Source of the DNA: CALNBC01 sp040768925
Lineage (GTDB): Bacteria; Bacillota; Clostridia; Christensenellales; CALWSW01
Length of the DNA stretch: 64,000 nt
Assembly: GCA_040768925.1 (NCBI GenBank)
Contig: JAXGLZ010000002.1
Coordinates: forward strand, 682,001-746,000
Direction of reading: 5' to 3'
Positions 1 to 7,300 of the stretch are shown piece by piece. Made by a program: the position numbers and the translations under genes. A model generated the notes under the pieces. It was not told where the DNA came from, did not search any database, and saw nothing but the letters and a program-made list of their open reading frames with translations. The stretch's first letter is position 1. Each line of letters begins with the position of its first letter.

Positions 1-1524
1 GTACCCCGCGCCCACGAACTGGGAAAGGCGGTGGGTGAGCAGATCGCCGAACTCGGAATACGGGCCGTGGTCGATGTAGTTGTTGCCCCACAAACCGAGC
101 AGCTTGCCGTTCTCGTCCGCCGCCAGCTTGACGTTCATGTGGCCCGGGCTGCGCTTGCCGGTATAGGTGATGGACTGGTACATGTTGAAGAGCAATGACA
201 CGGGCCGCTGGCAGACAAGGGCCGCCACGCCGAGGATCGCCTCGTTCGTGGGGGAGAACTTGTATCCGAAGGTGCCGCCGGTGTTGTTCTGCACAATGCG
301 CAGTTTATCCATGGTGACGCCGACGCCGTCGGCGATCATGGGCATATGCAGGTGGATGCCGATGCTCTTGGAGTGGATGGTGAGCATGCCGTCCTCGTCG
401 ATGTAGGCAAAGCCGTTGTCCGGCTCCAGGAAGAGGTGCGGCTGGCGGGAGCAGTAGCTCTCGACTTCCACCACGTTGGGCGCGGATTCAAAGTCGAAAT
501 CCGGGCCCTTGATGCAGTTGGTCTCGTAATAGGCGTTGGGCACGCCGGGATGGATCTCGATCGCGTCGGGAGCCAGGGCTTCGGGCGCGCTCATGTAGGC
601 GGGCAGGATCTCAAGATCCAGCTTGACGGCCTTGGCCGCTTCTCTGGCGTGTTCTTCGGTGTCCGCCGCGACGATGGCGATGGCGTCGCCATACTGGAAG
701 ATCTTTTCATCGCAGAGGATCGGGCGGTCCCAGCCGTCGCACTTGTTGTTCAGCGGGAGCATGACGAGGCCGTTGATGCGGTTTTTGCCGGGAACGTCCT
801 TCGCGGTGATGACCTTATAGACGCCGGGCATCTTTTCGGCTTCCGCCGTGTCCACGCCCTTGATGTTGGCGTGGGAAACCTCGGCCTGGACCAGGGCCAG
901 GCGCAGCGTGTTTTCGGGCATGTGCAGGGCGGCGTCCGCGCCGAAGTCCCAGGTGCCGGTGACCTTCGCGGCGGCGGAGGGGCGAACGAAGTTCTTGCCC
1001 AGGATCCTGTTGTCCGTCGGGGTGAAGATCAGGTCTTCCTTGGTCATTTCGCCGCGCAGAACCTTGGCGGCGGCCATGGTGGCGTCGATGAGGGGCTTGT
1101 AGCCCGTGCAGCGGCAGAGGTTGCGGTTCCGGTTGAACCAGTTCCTGACTTCTTCCCGGGTGGGGCTCGGATTGTCTTCGAGGAGCGCCTTCGCGCTCAT
1201 GATGAAGCCGGGGCTGCAGAAGCCGCACTGGGCGCAGCCGTAGGCCATCCACGCGACCTGGAGCGGGTGCAGGTCATTGATCGTGCCCACGCCCTCGATG
1301 GTGGTGATCTCGGAATAATCCTCGACCTTGCTGATCTTGGTTACGCAGGACCGGGTGACCTTGCCGTTCACAATGACGTTGCAGGCGCCGCAGTGCCCTT
1401 CGCCGCAACCGATCTTGCAGCCGGTGAGCAGCAGGCGCTCCCGCAGGATGGTGGCCAGCGACTCGTTGCCTTCGACGATCAGTGTGCGTTCGACTCCGTT
1501 GATGACCAGTACTTTCTTAATCAT
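1..1524 (-). CDS. mop: Molybdenum-dependent aldehyde oxidoreductase, Mop type (3' end beyond window)
   Basis: Only the first 508 codons are present; the rest lies beyond base 1. Residues 1-80 form a plant-type [2Fe-2S] ferredoxin domain (CKIGCGEGHCGAC). Residues 80-160 form the second [2Fe-2S] helical domain (CGFCSPGF and CRCTGYKP). The molybdopterin domain follows, with stretches such as HANIKGVDT, DGWDRPILCDEK, GGTFGYKFSPT and YTGKRSPGHMN that match the Desulfovibrio gigas Mop family. The family uses molybdopterin cytosine dinucleotide to oxidise aldehydes to acids as one polypeptide of about 900 residues. The ATG at 1524 has an AAGGAGGA site. It is divergent from the small protein at 1685 and the cofactor nucleotidyltransferase/ModE-like gene at 2110, which fits a molybdenum locus. 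The substrate cannot be read from sequence. Confidence 0.93.
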   Translation of the reverse strand, partial: MIKKVLVINGVERTLIVEGNESLATILRERLLLTGCKIGCGEGHCGACNVIVNGKVTRSCVTKISKVEDYSEITTIEGVGTINDLHPLQVAWMAYGCAQCGFCSPGFIMSAKALLEDNPSPTREEVRNWFNRNRNLCRCTGYKPLIDATMAAAKVLRGEMTKEDLIFTPTDNRILGKNFVRPSAAAKVTGTWDFGADAALHMPENTLRLALVQAEVSHANIKGVDTAEAEKMPGVYKVITAKDVPGKNRINGLVMLPLNNKCDGWDRPILCDEKIFQYGDAIAIVAADTEEHAREAAKAVKLDLEILPAYMSAPEALAPDAIEIHPGVPNAYYETNCIKGPDFDFESAPNVVEVESYCSRQPHLFLEPDNGFAYIDEDGMLTIHSKSIGIHLHMPMIADGVGVTMDKLRIVQNNTGGTFGYKFSPTNEAILGVAALVCQRPVSLLFNMYQSITYTGKRSPGHMNVKLAADENGKLLGLWGNNYIDHGPYSEFGDLLTHRLSQFVGAGY

Positions 1525-1621
1525 ATGGCGTCCTCCTTAAAGGTTTTGGGTTCGTTTGTGCCGCCAAAAAGCGCCCAGCGCTTAAATACCGATTTGAGAA
1601 GCTACAATTGATGGATATCTA

Positions 1622-1630
1622 TGCTATAAT
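1622..1630 (+). promoter_or_regulatory. Extended -10 element upstream of the small ORF
   Basis: TGCTATAAT is an extended -10 (TGn plus perfect TATAAT) about 55 bases before the ATG at 1685. No convincing -35 is present, which is common with extended -10 promoters. It would drive the small protein gene and possibly the gene at 2110. Confidence 0.5.
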
Positions 1631-1684
1631 GAAAACAATAAGCCGGTAAAATAACAGAACAAATCAAAAACGGGGGTTCAGTTC

Positions 1685-1948
1685 ATGGAAAACGAAGATA
1701 AGATTTTTTCGATCACCGCGAACGAAGTGACCGTCGAGGTCACCGACCGCGCCACGGGCAAAACGTTCAGGCGCGCCCTGCCGGTCGATTATTTCGAGAA
1801 TTCGAACTGCCTGCGCCTTCGCGGCGAAGGACTGGACGGAAAGCCGGCCGAGCTGGTGTTCTTTTCGGGCGCGGGCGTGAACAAGATCCGCGATCTGACG
1901 GGAGGCGGCCCGGACAAGGACCCCTGCGGAGGGCATGGGGGTACGTAA
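1685..1948 (+). CDS. Small uncharacterised protein beside molybdenum genes
   Basis: An 87-residue ORF that I do not recognise. It is acidic at the N-terminus, has a central stretch rich in short beta-type segments, and ends in a Gly/Cys-rich tail (PCGGHGGT) with a single Cys-His pair. GGGGG lies 9 bases before the ATG and an extended -10 lies further upstream. It sits between the divergent mop gene and the nucleotidyltransferase-ModE gene, so a link with the molybdenum enzyme is possible but only inferred from position. The sequence looks like protein (balanced composition, no low-complexity run), so I favour a real gene. Homology would decide it. Confidence 0.55.
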   Translation: MENEDKIFSITANEVTVEVTDRATGKTFRRALPVDYFENSNCLRLRGEGLDGKPAELVFFSGAGVNKIRDLTGGGPDKDPCGGHGGT

Positions 1949-2018
1949 AAAAACAGAACGCGCGACGCAAAGCTTATTTTCTGTCACTAGTTTATCAGAC
2001 GCGGCATCCATCTTCAAA

Positions 2019-2034
2019 TTGTATCTGTATACAA
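2019..2034. promoter_or_regulatory. Inverted repeat TTGTAT-N4-ATACAA, candidate operator
   Basis: A perfect 6-bp inverted repeat with a 4-base spacer, 76 bases upstream of the gene at 2110 that encodes a ModE-like DNA-binding domain. It has the size and symmetry of a dimeric winged-helix operator. Autoregulation is inferred only. Confidence 0.35.
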
Positions 2035-2109
2035 GTCGGTGTGTTCGCGTCACATTGCCGGCGCGTACTGGCGGTCTTTTGAAGCAAGGCACAATCCGGG
2101 GGAAAGCAA

Positions 2110-3033
2110 ATGGAAACAGGCGTCGTGATCGTGGCCGCGGGAATATCTTCCAGAATGGGCGATTTCAAGCCGATGCTCAACATCGGCTCCATTTCCATTG
2201 CCCAGCGGATCATCGCCACCTTCAGGCAGGCCGGGATGGAAAGAATCGTGGTCGTCACCGGATACAACGCGGATGTTCTGGAGCATCACCTCTCAAAAAG
2301 CGGGGTCGTTTTTCTGCGCAACGAAAACTATAGAACCACCCAGATGTTCGACTCCGCGCTGATCGGCCTCAGATACCTTGCCGGCAAGTGTTCACGGGCG
2401 TTTTTTACCCCGGTGGACATCCCGCTTTTCACCGCGGATACCGTCGCGCGGCTGCTGCGCTCCGGGGCGGAGCTGGCCTGCCCGGTCTGCCGCGGGAAGC
2501 GCGGCCACCCGATCCTGATGTCCGCCCGGGTCATCGCCAGGGTGCTCGCGGATTCGGGCGAAAACGGGATGGCGGGCGCGCTTTCCCGCTGCGGGGTGCC
2601 CGTTGAGGCCGTTTATGTGGAAGATGAGGGTATCCTCCACGACGCCGACACGCCGGACGATTACCGTTCCCTGCTGGAATACCACAACAGCCAGCTCGTC
2701 CGGCCCGAGGCCGAGGTTTCCCTGGCAAAGGAAAAACCGTTTTTCGACGCCAGAATCGCCATGCTGCTCACCCTGATCGACGAAACTTCCTCCGTCCGCA
2801 AAGCCTGCCAGCGGATGCAGCTTTCCTACAGCTCGGGGTGGAACACGATCAACGCCACCGAGGAGCAGCTCGGTTACGCCCTGGTCGAGCGGGTCCAGGG
2901 CGGCTCCAGGGGCGGGCGGAGCGTTCTGACCCCAAAGGGCCGGGAACTGCTGGGGCTTTACAACCGGTTCAGGGCAGACGTCAAATCCGCGGCGGACAAG
3001 CTCTTTGACGCGTATTTTTCCGGCGTGCTTTGA
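2110..3033 (+). CDS. MobA/MocA-like cofactor nucleotidyltransferase fused to a ModE-type HTH domain
   Basis: A 307-residue fusion. Residues 1-195 are a MobA-like NTP transferase with the signature loop VAAGISSRMGDFKPML and an acidic metal site (FTPVDIPLF). This family attaches CMP or GMP to molybdopterin; MocA makes the cytosine dinucleotide used by Mop-type enzymes. Residues 210-307 resemble the winged-helix N-domain of ModE (VRKACQRMQLSYSSGWNTIN, then GGSRGGRSVLTPKG), the molybdate-responsive DNA-binding module, but no molybdate-binding MOP domain follows. GGGGGAAA precedes the ATG by about 4 bases. The fusion could couple cofactor maturation to transcription of the neighbouring mop gene. 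Function as MocA is an inference from the partner enzyme. Confidence 0.85.
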   Translation: METGVVIVAAGISSRMGDFKPMLNIGSISIAQRIIATFRQAGMERIVVVTGYNADVLEHHLSKSGVVFLRNENYRTTQMFDSALIGLRYLAGKCSRAFFTPVDIPLFTADTVARLLRSGAELACPVCRGKRGHPILMSARVIARVLADSGENGMAGALSRCGVPVEAVYVEDEGILHDADTPDDYRSLLEYHNSQLVRPEAEVSLAKEKPFFDARIAMLLTLIDETSSVRKACQRMQLSYSSGWNTINATEEQLGYALVERVQGGSRGGRSVLTPKGRELLGLYNRFRADVKSAADKLFDAYFSGVL

Positions 3034-3040
3034 GAACATG

Positions 3041-3068
3041 AAAAAGGATCCGCAACCGGATCCTTTTT
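3041..3068 (+). terminator. Hairpin terminator after the nucleotidyltransferase-ModE gene
   Basis: A 12-bp palindromic stem (AAAAAGGATCCG / CGGATCCTTTTT) ends in a T-run, seven bases after the stop codon. It immediately precedes repeat copy A, whose own terminal hairpin carries the same GGATCC-G stem. Confidence 0.75.
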
Positions 3069-3072
3069 CGTG

Positions 3073-3271
3073 GCGTCAGAGCGGCCTGCGGGCCGCTTCG
3101 CCTGTGGATTTTTGCTTCGCGCAAGGAAATTGCGGACGCTGATGTCCGCAATCGCGCGGCAAAACTGACGACGTGAGCGCCAGTTTTGATTGAACATCCG
3201 GGGCTTCGGCCCCTTAAACCCCCAGGACGGAGTTTCTTGGCAGTCTGAGGATCCGCGTCCGGATCCTTTTT
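3073..3271 (+). repeat. Terminator-linked dispersed repeat, copy A
   Basis: A noncoding element of about 200 bases that matches parts of copies at 16950-17195, 38826-39044 and 45976-46457 (minus). Order in sense: GCGTCAGAGCGGCC hairpin block, GGATTTTTGCTTCGCG, a TGCGGAC/GTCCGCA hairpin, GCAAAACTGACG pairing with CAGTTTTG, the GGGGCTTCGGCCCC hairpin, CCAGGACGGAGTTT, GGCAGTCTGAG, then a terminator stem at 3247. It lies downstream and in the sense of the gene ending at 3033. Confidence 0.85.
3247..3271 (+). terminator. Terminal hairpin of repeat copy A
   Basis: GAGGATCCG, a short loop and CGGATCC followed by TTTTT. The stem repeats that of the hairpin at 3041, so the repeat is bracketed by two near-identical terminator hairpins. 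Confidence 0.7.
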
Positions 3272-3319
3272 CACGGTCCGCCCGTTCCCCCGCCGCGGGG
3301 CCGCGGAATCCGGCGTTCT

Positions 3320-4846
3320 CTATTTCCTTTTCGCTATGATCCCAAAGGGCGAAAGCCCGCCCGCTTCAAACCGCATGCTGTCCGCCACTTTAAAACCCGC
3401 GCCTTCCAGCAGGCGGGAAAGGGCGGCGAACTGGGTCGTGTAAAAAACGGCGACGCCCTCCGCCGAAAGGTAAGCGTTCAGCCGCTGGACCAGCCCCCGG
3501 TAAAAAGCGTCGTTCCTTTGCGCCGTTCCCACCCGGGTCCCAAAGGGAAGGTTGGCAAAAAGCTCGTCAAAGGGCTTTTGGGGAACAAACCGGGTGGCGT
3601 CCGCCCGCACGAAGCCCGCCCTAACCCCCGCCGCGTCCGCGTTGCTTTGGGCGATGGCAAGGGCGGCGCCGTCGATATCCACCCCCAGCAGGTCGGAAAC
3701 GGGCAGGCCCAGCTTCGCGCGCTCGACGAGCAGGGTCCCGCTGCCGCAGCAGGGGTCGATCACCCTTGCCCCGTCTTTGAGATGGGGCCGGGCGAACCGC
3801 ATCAGCGCGGCGGCGTTCACCGGATGGATGGAGGCGCTGACCGCGCCCTTCCTGTAGGCAAAGCGCGGATCGGGGGGAACGAAAAGCTTCGCAAAAAGCA
3901 GGGTTTTCCCTTTTTCGCATATTACCCTGAATTCCGCGTCGTACCCCGAAGGGGAATTGGCCAGCCCGCCCGTTTCGCCCAACACGGCGGAAAGGGCCGA
4001 AATGGCCGTTTTTCTGTCCTCGATCTCGCCGCGAAGCTCAATCCTGTAAGGGTAGGGCCTGCCGCCGCTCAGGCAGGCGGAAAGCAGCCAAAGAAACCGG
4101 TTCGCCGCGGACCGGGCCGCCCCCGCCCATTCCGAAAAGCCCTGCCTGTTCGCGATTTTGGGCGCCGGGATCGCCCCGAGGGGGAACAGCGCTTCCTCAA
4201 ACGTTCTCAGCGAAAAAAGCGCCCGGTAATCGATCACCCTTGCGGCCGGGCCAAGTGGCGTTCTTCTCAGCCCGATTCCTTTTTCCCGCGCTTCGTCAAA
4301 AAGCAGCTTCTCGCAGGCCGGCTGAACGGTCAGCACCACCTCCGCCGGGGCCTTAAGGCCGGTGAATTCCCGGCGCTGTTTCTGCTCGCAGCGGGAACGG
4401 GCGGCCGAGAGGGCTTCTTTCAGTTCCGCGATGTGCTTTTCGTCCTCCGGGCCGTTGACCGGGGGCAGGTTTTTTGCGTAATGCTCCAGCGTTTGCGCCG
4501 CCGTTTCCCCGGCGTTCCCCAAAGCGAGCACAATGGAGGGCAGAACAAACCGCGTGTCCTCGCGAAAAAGGGCGTTTTTCAGCGCTTCGAAATCGCCGGG
4601 AAGATAAAGCTCGCCAATCAGCCGCGCCGCGTTCTTCCGCACTTTTGGCCGCTCGTCCGAAAGAAGAACGCGGAGCTTCGGCCGCTCGGGCCGGGCATTC
4701 AATAATTCCTTCACCCTTTCGTCCTTCGCTTTTGCGCAAAGCTCCGAAAGGGCGCTCTGGGCGTCTTCCGAAAACACGCGCCCCCAGGTTTTTTCCAGCT
4801 CTTCTTTGCTGATTGCCGGGCGGATCCGGCCCGTTTTTCTTTCCAT
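3320..4846 (-). CDS. HEAT-repeat RNA methyltransferase (TrmN/RlmL-like)
   Basis: A 508-residue protein. Residues 1-160 are helical HEAT-like repeats (RPKVRKNAARLIGELYL). Residues 165-330 resemble the degenerate NFLD/THUMP-associated region of TrmN-type enzymes. Residues 330-508 are a Rossmann methyltransferase with the SAM motif VIDPCCGSGTLLVERA, the acidic motif LGVDID and the catalytic motif NLPFGTR, typical of guanine-N2 methyltransferases of the TrmN/Trm14 class. A tRNA or rRNA guanine is the likely target; the exact base is unknown. Replacement of a canonical THUMP domain by HEAT repeats is unusual. The ATG overlaps the murG stop by one base (TGATG), so translation is probably coupled to murG. 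Confidence 0.8.
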   Translation of the reverse strand: MERKTGRIRPAISKEELEKTWGRVFSEDAQSALSELCAKAKDERVKELLNARPERPKLRVLLSDERPKVRKNAARLIGELYLPGDFEALKNALFREDTRFVLPSIVLALGNAGETAAQTLEHYAKNLPPVNGPEDEKHIAELKEALSAARSRCEQKQRREFTGLKAPAEVVLTVQPACEKLLFDEAREKGIGLRRTPLGPAARVIDYRALFSLRTFEEALFPLGAIPAPKIANRQGFSEWAGAARSAANRFLWLLSACLSGGRPYPYRIELRGEIEDRKTAISALSAVLGETGGLANSPSGYDAEFRVICEKGKTLLFAKLFVPPDPRFAYRKGAVSASIHPVNAAALMRFARPHLKDGARVIDPCCGSGTLLVERAKLGLPVSDLLGVDIDGAALAIAQSNADAAGVRAGFVRADATRFVPQKPFDELFANLPFGTRVGTAQRNDAFYRGLVQRLNAYLSAEGVAVFYTTQFAALSRLLEGAGFKVADSMRFEAGGLSPFGIIAKRK

Positions 4847-5916
4847 CAGCGCCCCTCCGCCGCGGCGACGATCTGCTTCAATACCGCTTCAAGGCCGTTT
4901 TTGTTCGGCTCAGCGTCCATCTTTGCCCTGTATTCTTCCCTTTTGTCATAAAGCCTGAACAGCGCGGCAACCAGGGTCTTTTCCGTCATATTTTCCTGGA
5001 GCAGCACGTCCGCATAGCCGCGCTTTTTGAAGTATTCGGCGTTTTGGATCTGGTCCCCCCGGCTCTGGGCCAGCGGCAGGGGAACGAGCAGCGCGGGCAG
5101 CGAAAGGGCGAGGAATTCGAAGATCGAATTCGCCCCGGCGCGGGAAAGGGCGACCTCCGCCGCGGCGAAAACGTCCGGCAATTCGTCGTTCAGGTATTCA
5201 AACTGGCAATAGCCCTGCCCGTTGTTCCGTTTTTCGTCCAGCTTTCCCTGGCCGCAAAGGTGGGCGATGTCGAACCGTTCCAAAAGTGCCGGCAGGGCCG
5301 AACGGACGGCGTCGTTCAGCGCGCTCGCGCCCTGGCTGCCCCCCATCACCAGAAGAACGGGCTTTTTGCCGTCAAACCCCAAAAAGGCGAGGCCCCGCTC
5401 CCGCCGGCCGGAAAAAACGGCCGGCCGGATGGGCGTTCCGGTGAAAACGCCCTTGCCCTTTGCGCAAGCGAGGGTATCCTCAAAGGTGACCAGCACCTTT
5501 TTCGCGTAGCGCATGCCCAGCCTGTTCGCCAGGCCGGGGGTGTAATCCGATTCGTGGATGACCACCGGCACGCCGCAGCGCTTCCCCGCCGCGCAGACGG
5601 GAACGGTGACGAAGCCGCCCTTTGAAAAAACCGCCTCCGGCAGGACCTGCCGGATCACCTTTTTCGCGTCGAAATAGCCGCCGATCACGCGAAAGGGGTC
5701 TGTCAGGTTCTTCAGCGAGAAATAGCGCCGCAGCTTGCCGGCGCGGATCGGGTGGAAGATGACGGGCTGGTTCTGCGTAAGCTGCTCCTCAAAGCCGCCC
5801 CGCTCGCCCAGATAGTGGATTTCGTAACCCCGTTCGACAAGGGACGGTATAAGCGCCAGATTGGGCGCGACATGGCCGGCGGTGCCCCCGCCGGTCAGAA
5901 TAATGGCCTTGGTCAT
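4846..5916 (-). CDS. murG: UDP-N-acetylglucosamine--lipid I transferase MurG
   Basis: A 356-residue GT28 glycosyltransferase. It makes lipid II from lipid I and UDP-GlcNAc on the inner face of the membrane. Diagnostic features are the N-terminal glycine loop LTGGGTAGHVAPNLAL, VFSKGGFVTVPV, HESDYTPGLANR, the second-domain loop VMGGSQGASALND and SRAGANSIFEFLAL. Length is normal. I chose the ATG at 5916, with an AAAGGAA site, over an upstream in-frame ATG at 5952 that has none. A -10-like TATAAT lies on this strand at 5961-5966. It is not in a dcw cluster: it pairs with the RNA methyltransferase gene, which starts on its stop codon. Confidence 0.95.
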   Translation of the reverse strand: MTKAIILTGGGTAGHVAPNLALIPSLVERGYEIHYLGERGGFEEQLTQNQPVIFHPIRAGKLRRYFSLKNLTDPFRVIGGYFDAKKVIRQVLPEAVFSKGGFVTVPVCAAGKRCGVPVVIHESDYTPGLANRLGMRYAKKVLVTFEDTLACAKGKGVFTGTPIRPAVFSGRRERGLAFLGFDGKKPVLLVMGGSQGASALNDAVRSALPALLERFDIAHLCGQGKLDEKRNNGQGYCQFEYLNDELPDVFAAAEVALSRAGANSIFEFLALSLPALLVPLPLAQSRGDQIQNAEYFKKRGYADVLLQENMTEKTLVAALFRLYDKREEYRAKMDAEPNKNGLEAVLKQIVAAAEGR

Positions 5917-6004
5917 CGACTGTTCCTTTCGGACTTTATTTTTCGCCTGCATTGCGCTACATTATAGTATGTGGCGGCGCTTTTCGCGCGACAGCTTAAG
6001 CATA

Positions 6005-6095
6005 GCGCGCCATTTTGAACCCGCCCCAAAGGCCGGGCTCCGACGCCCTGCTGCGCCAAAATGGCAGCATTGAGGCGCAGGAGTTCAGTTCCCTT
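6005..6095. repeat. Noncoding segment resembling part of the palindromic element at 52615
   Basis: GCGCGCCA, TTGAACCC, CCCCAAAGGCCG and TCCGACGCC occur here in the same order and spacing as in 52615-52655. A stem GCCATTTTG / CAAAATGGC and a second stem CTGCGCC / GGCGCAG follow. It lies in the divergent gap between murG and the gene at 6154. I infer a shared repeat; two copies are weak evidence. Confidence 0.4.
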
Positions 6096-6153
6096 TGCCT
6101 CATGGCAAATCATACCACGGGGCCCATGCCGGCACAACCCCGAAAGGAGCCCG

Positions 6154-7161
6154 ATGAAACACGCACTTTTGTTTGCTCCCCACCCCAACGCCCGCTATGA
6201 CGCGGAGCTGAAAAAGCTCTGCGCGGCGGAGCTTTCCTGCATCGCCGCGGGGATGGGGATCGCCGCGCCCTTTGTTTTTGAAACCGTCGGCGGACTGCCG
6301 CTTTTCACCGTCGAGTGGGCGCTGACCGACCGCCAGAAAGCCGCTTTGCTGCGCGCTTCTTCCCTGCTCGCCCTTTTCGCCCTGGAGGGGAACTCGCTGA
6401 CCCCGCTGATGGAGGGCTTTTCCAGAGGCGCGTTTTTCGACATGCCCGCCATTTTAAAATACAAGGGCAAGACCAACGAGAGCTTTACGCGGCTGCTTGT
6501 CAACCTGGCGGTCTTTTCCGCCGCGAGGGCGGCTTTTGAAAAGCGGCTGACCGTCCTCGATCCACTGTGCGGCAAGGGGACCACCCTTTTTTGCGCCATG
6601 GCTTCCGGGTATGATGCCCTTGGCGTCGAGCTGGACGAAAAAGAAGTCGCCGAGGCGGTGAACTTCACCAAAGCGTACCTGCGGAACGGCCATTTCAAGC
6701 ATTCATACGAAAAATCCTCCGCCACGGTAAAGGGCAGGCCCGGCGGGGAGATCCACGCCTTCGCAACCGCCCGGAACGCAGAAAGCTATAAGGCGGGGGA
6801 CACCCAACTGCTCAAAATTGCCCGGGGCGATTCGGGGAACGCGCCGGCGTTTTTCAAAAAGACTCCGGCGGACGTCATCGTCGCGGATCTGCCCTACGGC
6901 GTACAGCACAAAAACGACGTGAGCAAAAAGGGTTCGGACACGCTGGGCATGCTGAACCGGCTGCTCCCAAGGTGGAAAGAAGCCCTGAAAGCGGGCGGGG
7001 CCGCCGCCCTGAGCTTCAACGCTTACACGCTCAAAAAAAGCGACGTGCTTTCCGCCCTCGAAAAGGCCGGCTTTTCACCCGTCGAAGAAGCCTGGGCCCA
7101 GAATCTTTCCCACTGGGTGGAGCAGGCCGTCCTTCGCGATGTCGCCGTGGCGCGCCGCTGA
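6154..7161 (+). CDS. TRM11-type SAM-dependent RNA/DNA methyltransferase
   Basis: A 335-residue protein. The core carries the SAM loop VLDPLCGKGTTLFCAM, the acidic strand end LGVELDE and the catalytic motif ADLPYGVQ. This pairing of DPxCGxGT with a D-L-P-Y-G loop is typical of Trm11/Trm14-class N2-guanine methyltransferases. Residues 1-140 lack a recognisable THUMP domain. The start at 6154 follows AAAGGAG by five bases; longer in-frame starts from 6061 lack a site. It is divergent from murG, whose partner gene is a second methyltransferase of the same catalytic class. The target base is unknown. Confidence 0.8.
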   Translation: MKHALLFAPHPNARYDAELKKLCAAELSCIAAGMGIAAPFVFETVGGLPLFTVEWALTDRQKAALLRASSLLALFALEGNSLTPLMEGFSRGAFFDMPAILKYKGKTNESFTRLLVNLAVFSAARAAFEKRLTVLDPLCGKGTTLFCAMASGYDALGVELDEKEVAEAVNFTKAYLRNGHFKHSYEKSSATVKGRPGGEIHAFATARNAESYKAGDTQLLKIARGDSGNAPAFFKKTPADVIVADLPYGVQHKNDVSKKGSDTLGMLNRLLPRWKEALKAGGAAALSFNAYTLKKSDVLSALEKAGFSPVEEAWAQNLSHWVEQAVLRDVAVARR

Positions 7162-7241
7162 GAGGAAGCCAAACCCGCGCAAAAAGGGGCAAAAATCACA
7201 TTTTTCCTTTCCCTTTGCGGCGTTGGCGCGCGCCGTTGGCA

Positions 7242-7270
7242 TTGTGCAGTTCATCCCGGCGTGATAAAAT
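7242..7270 (+). promoter_or_regulatory. Promoter for glnN
   Basis: TTGTGC, a 17-base spacer and TAAAAT, 31 bases upstream of the glnN start. Confidence 0.6.
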
Positions 7271-7300
7271 TATATGATTCTATGATTATATGGAGCTGCC

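Noticed and set aside
346..1611. 421-codon plus-strand ORF
   Set aside because: It is the antisense shadow of the Mop aldehyde oxidoreductase, whose iron-sulfur motifs are clear on the minus strand.
3518..4705. 395-codon plus-strand ORF
   Set aside because: Antisense to the HEAT methyltransferase. GC-rich codon structure opens the opposite frame.
5752..5967. Plus-strand ORF over the murG 5' end
   Set aside because: Shadow of murG; no ribosome binding site.
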